From contig JAEZEK010000046.1 of the NCBI GenBank assembly GCA_023417735.1, positions 1 to 8,757 of the forward strand: a stretch of DNA of 8,757 nt. Direction: 5' to 3'. The position numbers were made by a program, and so were the translations under genes. The stretch's first letter is position 1; each line of letters opens with the position of its first letter. The notes beneath the pieces were generated by a model. That model was not told the origin of the DNA. It ran no database searches and worked only from the letters and a program-made list of their open reading frames with translations. Origin of the DNA: Pseudomonadota bacterium (GTDB lineage Bacteria; Pseudomonadota; Alphaproteobacteria; Rhizobiales; Afifellaceae). Below, piece after piece: positions 6,702 to 8,757 of the stretch.

Positions 6702-7253
6702 ATGAGCGGGCAGAACCGGGTCGAGGCGCCCGAGACGCAGGTCAAGCCCCAGAAGAAGCCGGACACCGTCGTGGGCTGGCTCAAGAACCGGTTCCGGGCG
6801 CGCCACGGCTGGGCGGACAATCCGCTCCCCGAAACCGTCCATTCCAGCAAGGAGCAGAACTGCCTCGCGCGCGGCATCTATTTCGAGGCCCGCGGCGAGC
6901 CCGCGACGGGCCAGGTCGCTGTCGCGCAGGTGATCCTGAACCGGGTGAAGAACCCCGCCTATCCGGATTCGATCTGCGGCGTGGTGTACCAGAACGAGGG
7001 CTGGCGCGGGCGCTGCCAGTTCTCCTTCGCCTGCGACGGCATCAAGGACCGGATCCGGTCGCCGGCGGCCTGGGTGCAGGCCCGCACCATCGCGCGCGAG
7101 GTGACGAACGGGAAGTACTGGCTCGACGCGGTCGCCGATTCGACCCATTACCACGCCGATTACGTGAACCCCCGCTGGGCGCGGAGCATGAAGAAGGTCG
7201 ACACGATCGGCCGCCACATCTTCTATCGCACGAATCGGGGCGGCTGGAGCTGA
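6702..7253 (+). CDS. C-terminal SleB-like cell wall hydrolase domain (3' part of the interrupted gene)
   Basis: 183 codons holding the Hydrolase_2 (SleB/CwlJ) domain, which cleaves peptidoglycan glycan strands (lytic transglycosylase-type activity is described for SleB). Visible signatures: NCLARGIYFEARGE with the likely catalytic Glu62, GQVAVAQVILNRVKNPAYP, SICGVVYQN, CQFSFACDG, and a C-terminal THYHADYVNP with aromatic and His residues typical of the family. Between the TAG at 6531 and the ATG at 6702 there is no in-frame ATG, GTG or TTG, and no purine-rich Shine-Dalgarno before 6702. Independent translation is therefore doubtful, and the product would lack any export signal. Domain identity is secure; existence as a separate gene is not. 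It ends 3 bp from the converging DUF3096 gene. Confidence 0.65.
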   Translation: MSGQNRVEAPETQVKPQKKPDTVVGWLKNRFRARHGWADNPLPETVHSSKEQNCLARGIYFEARGEPATGQVAVAQVILNRVKNPAYPDSICGVVYQNEGWRGRCQFSFACDGIKDRIRSPAAWVQARTIAREVTNGKYWLDAVADSTHYHADYVNPRWARSMKKVDTIGRHIFYRTNRGGWS

Positions 7254-7256
7254 GCG

Positions 7257-7394
7257 TCAGCCGAGCAGGCCCGAGATGCCGACGAAGATCAGGTAGACCG
7301 CCACGATGTAGTTCAGGAGCCGCGGCATCACCAGGATGAGGATGCCGGCGATCAGGGCGATGAGCGGCTGGACGGTCACGATGTCGAAAGTCAT
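7257..7394 (-). CDS. DUF3096 family small membrane protein
   Basis: A 45-aa, almost wholly hydrophobic protein: MTFDIVTVQP, then LIALIAGILILVMP, then RLLNYIVAVYLIFVGISGLLG. This pattern of a first span, a Pro-Arg-Leu-Leu-Asn-Tyr turn and a second span fits DUF3096, whose members are about 40-55 aa and of unknown function, presumably in the inner membrane. The frame can be extended upstream to 7610, but the ATG at 7394 is chosen because AGGAGAG (7398-7404) lies three bases before it. That is the best ribosome binding site in the window. A possible EcfG-type promoter sits just upstream. It converges on the hydrolase gene with only 3 bp between stop codons and no terminator between them, and is divergent from the kinase-like gene. 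Confidence 0.85.
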   Translation of the reverse strand: MTFDIVTVQPLIALIAGILILVMPRLLNYIVAVYLIFVGISGLLG

Positions 7395-7412
7395 GTGCTC
7401 TCCTGCTGCCGA

Positions 7413-7438
7413 AACCGGAAGACCCGTGCGCAGGTTCC
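7413..7438 (-). promoter_or_regulatory. Candidate EcfG (general stress response) promoter for the DUF3096 gene
   Basis: Read on the minus strand: GGAAC (7434-7438), 17 bases, then GGTT (7413-7416). The alphaproteobacterial EcfG consensus is GGAAC, 16-17 bases, CGTT, so the -35 is exact and the -10 has one mismatch. The predicted transcript would begin near 7406, leaving a very short leader that just includes the AGGAGAG ribosome binding site. The position fits well, but this is a pattern match only. Confidence 0.4.
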
Positions 7439-7525
7439 CGCGATCCCGCGTCCGGATTTGAATTGCCGCCGCACCAGCGGCCGGCCAGAGTACGGCTCCC
7501 TGCCCAGGGGCGCACCGGTGCCGGA

Positions 7526-8581
7526 ATGACCCTTCAGACAGCCACGCCCGACGCGACGAGCGAAACCTTGCTCGCGGAAAAGGTGCGGTTCCTCGCAAGC
7601 GCCGGCGCATGGCCGGCGGGTACGAAGGACATCGAGGCGCGCGAGACGCACATGTCCTGGGTGTTCCTCGCCGGGCCGACCGTGCTCAAGCTCAAGAAGC
7701 CCGTCCGCAACACATTCCTGGATTTCTCCACGCTTGCCGCCCGCGAGGCGAACTGCCGCGAGGAGGTCCGCCTGAACAGGCGCCTTGCGGGCGACGTCTA
7801 CCGCGGCGTCCTCCCGCTCACCCGACGCCCGGACGGGCGCCTGCGCATCGGCGGCGATGGAGATGTCGTCGAGTGGCTCGTCCACATGCGCCGCCTGCCG
7901 GCTGCGGCGATGCTGGACGAAGTGCTCCGATCGGGCTGCCTGACGCGCGCACAGGTGGAGGCGGTGGGGGACCGCCTGGCGGAATTCTACCGCACCGCCG
8001 AACGGCCCGCGATCGATCCCGACCTGCCGTGGCGGATCATGAAGCGGGAGCAGGCGGAGAACCGGGACGTCCTCGGCAGGGCGCCCGCCGCCGGTGAGCA
8101 GGCCCGGCGCGTGCGCACAGTCGACCGGCTGGAGGCCCTCCTCGACAGCGACCGCGAGGTGCTCGCCCGCCGCGTCGTCGAAGGTCAGGTCGTCGATGGC
8201 CACGGGGATCTGAGGCCGGAGCACGTCTGCCTGCTCGAGCCGCCGCTGATCATCGACTGCCTGGAGTTCAACCGCAGCCTGCGCCTCGTCGATCCTTTCG
8301 ACGAGACGGCCTTCCTCGGCCTGGAGTGCGAGCGGCTCGGCGCGCCCTGGGTCGACGCCGTGCTCCGGGCCCGGATCGTGGCAGGGCTCGGGCGCGAGCC
8401 GTCGCCCCGCCTGCTTGCCCTCTACCGCGCCTTCCGCTCGGTGCTGCGGGCGCGCCTCGCCCTCGCCCACCTGCTCGACCCGAAGCCGCGCACGCCCGAG
8501 AAGTGGGAGCCGATGGCGGAGGCCTATCTCCGCATCGCAGAGGACGCCCTCAGCGCGGCAGGTCGCCGAGAAGCTCGCTGA
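7526..8581 (+). CDS. Aminoglycoside phosphotransferase-like kinase (COG2187 type)
   Basis: A 351-aa protein with a protein-kinase-like APH fold; the true substrate is unknown and antibiotic resistance should not be assumed. Features, numbered from the ATG at 7526: a nucleotide-binding Lys in VLKLKKPVR (55 or 57), the catalytic loop HGDLRPEHVCL with His226 and Asp228, and IIDCLEFN (metal-binding Asp244). The usual Asn of the HxDxxxxN motif is His233 here. A C-terminal helical part ends in RSVLRARLALAHLL and a Lys/Arg/Glu-rich tail. Many COG2187 proteins are longer and carry a P-loop kinase domain after this one; this version has only the APH part. A longer frame opens at a TTG at 7463, which is less likely; the ribosome binding site at 7526 is weak. 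Its 3' end overlaps the converging prs gene by 32 bp. Confidence 0.85.
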   Translation: MTLQTATPDATSETLLAEKVRFLASAGAWPAGTKDIEARETHMSWVFLAGPTVLKLKKPVRNTFLDFSTLAAREANCREEVRLNRRLAGDVYRGVLPLTRRPDGRLRIGGDGDVVEWLVHMRRLPAAAMLDEVLRSGCLTRAQVEAVGDRLAEFYRTAERPAIDPDLPWRIMKREQAENRDVLGRAPAAGEQARRVRTVDRLEALLDSDREVLARRVVEGQVVDGHGDLRPEHVCLLEPPLIIDCLEFNRSLRLVDPFDETAFLGLECERLGAPWVDAVLRARIVAGLGREPSPRLLALYRAFRSVLRARLALAHLLDPKPRTPEKWEPMAEAYLRIAEDALSAAGRREAR

Positions 8582-8757
8582 TGGAGCCGCCTTCGTGGCA
8601 GCGGCGGATCGCCTCCGCGAAGAGCGGCGCCGCCGTGACGACTTCGACCTTCCGCGCCGCCAGGTCAGCCGGCAGGCGCACCGGCGCAACGCTGTCCGTG
8701 ACGAGCACGCGGGCCAGGGGCGGTGCGGCGATCGCCTGCGCGGCGCCCTCCGAGAAG
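8550..8757 (-). CDS. prs: Ribose-phosphate pyrophosphokinase, C-terminal end (start beyond window)
   Basis: The last 68 residues of a protein ending TGA at 8550-8552. The visible part reads FSEGAAQAI, then RVLVTDSVAPVRL, VEVVTAAPLFAEAIRR and HEGGSISELL. This is the usual Prs C-terminus: a strand with (V)TDS, a short linker, then APLxAEAIRR and a G-x-S-[IV]-S-x-L ending. The enzyme makes PRPP from ribose 5-phosphate and ATP for nucleotide, histidine and tryptophan synthesis. The PRPP-binding loop and ATP-binding regions lie outside the window, so I cannot tell whether this is the main housekeeping Prs or a paralogue. The 3' end overlaps the kinase-like gene on the other strand. Confidence 0.85.
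   Translation of the reverse strand, partial: FSEGAAQAIAAPPLARVLVTDSVAPVRLPADLAARKVEVVTAAPLFAEAIRRCHEGGSISELLGDLPR

Larger units (their letters stand above)
6054..7253 (+). pseudogene. Cell wall hydrolase (SleB/CwlJ type) interrupted by an in-frame TAG
   Basis: One reading frame runs from the ATG at 6054 to the TGA at 7253 (399 codons before the stop), broken only by TAG at 6531-6533 (codon 160). The sequence after the TAG continues as protein-like in the same frame (AFSRGGAAAGEHLVAS, then SPGAWATPNLVAYAPQDQG) into the hydrolase domain, with no frameshift. Codons 1-35 give a signal peptide or membrane anchor; about 260-399 give the SleB-like domain with Glu278 in IYFEARGE. Proteins of about 400 aa with this layout are, as I recall, usual in Hyphomicrobiales. 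TAG is a genuine stop in the exported-protein gene next door. A fresh nonsense mutation (for example CAG to TAG) or a base-call error is the simplest reading; readthrough is possible but unsupported. The two halves are listed separately below. Confidence 0.75.

Noticed and set aside
5886..7217. A 443-codon open frame on the minus strand opposite the hydrolase
   Set aside because: The SleB domain on the plus strand is unmistakable; the minus product shows only composition-driven residues.
7391..8689. A 432-codon open frame on the minus strand opposite the kinase-like gene
   Set aside because: It overlaps the kinase motifs in antisense and also runs across prs in a different frame; no recognisable motif.

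Overview
The window is high-GC (roughly two thirds G+C by eye), densely coded DNA. It looks like ordinary chromosome of an alphaproteobacterium, most likely a member of Hyphomicrobiales (rhizobial order). This rests on a class I polyhydroxyalkanoate synthase next to an aminotransferase–homoserine dehydrogenase pair (an arrangement I recall from rhizobial genomes), a SleB-type cell wall hydrolase, a DUF3096 mini-membrane protein, and possible CtrA-like and EcfG-like sites. I see no insertion sequence, prophage, CRISPR array, tRNA or rRNA.

Left part (1–2627, minus strand): a likely operon read right to left. It holds a small lipoprotein (2193–2627), a class I/II PLP aminotransferase (899–2119) and homoserine dehydrogenase (1–866, C-terminus outside the window). 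Aminotransferase and dehydrogenase are 32 bp apart, which suggests joint expression for aspartate-family amino acid synthesis.

Middle (2754–5786, plus strand): phaC, the PHA synthase, is divergent from the lipoprotein gene across 126 bp containing a perfect 12-bp palindrome. It is followed after 72 bp by an exported protein of unknown function (4647–5786). Two strong hairpins lie just beyond that gene.

Right-middle (5787–7394): an untranslated stretch carries hairpins and a one-mismatch CtrA-type box. It precedes a cell wall hydrolase gene that is open from 6054 to 7253 except for one in-frame TAG at 6531–6533. The TAG splits an N-terminal signal/anchor part from the C-terminal SleB hydrolase domain; the second part has no nearby start or Shine-Dalgarno of its own. 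Convergent to it, with 3 bp between stops, is a 45-aa DUF3096 protein with a very good ribosome binding site and a candidate EcfG (general stress response) promoter.

Right end (7526–8757): a COG2187-type aminoglycoside-phosphotransferase-like kinase (plus strand) overlaps tail to tail by 32 bp with the 3' end of a ribose-phosphate pyrophosphokinase gene (minus strand, cut by the window edge).

Most of the window is core metabolism. The observations best worth checking are the amber-interrupted hydrolase with its elaborate leader, the possible stress promoter of the DUF3096 gene, the uncharacterised exported protein beside phaC, and the tail-to-tail overlap at the right end. I found no convincing new multi-gene system.
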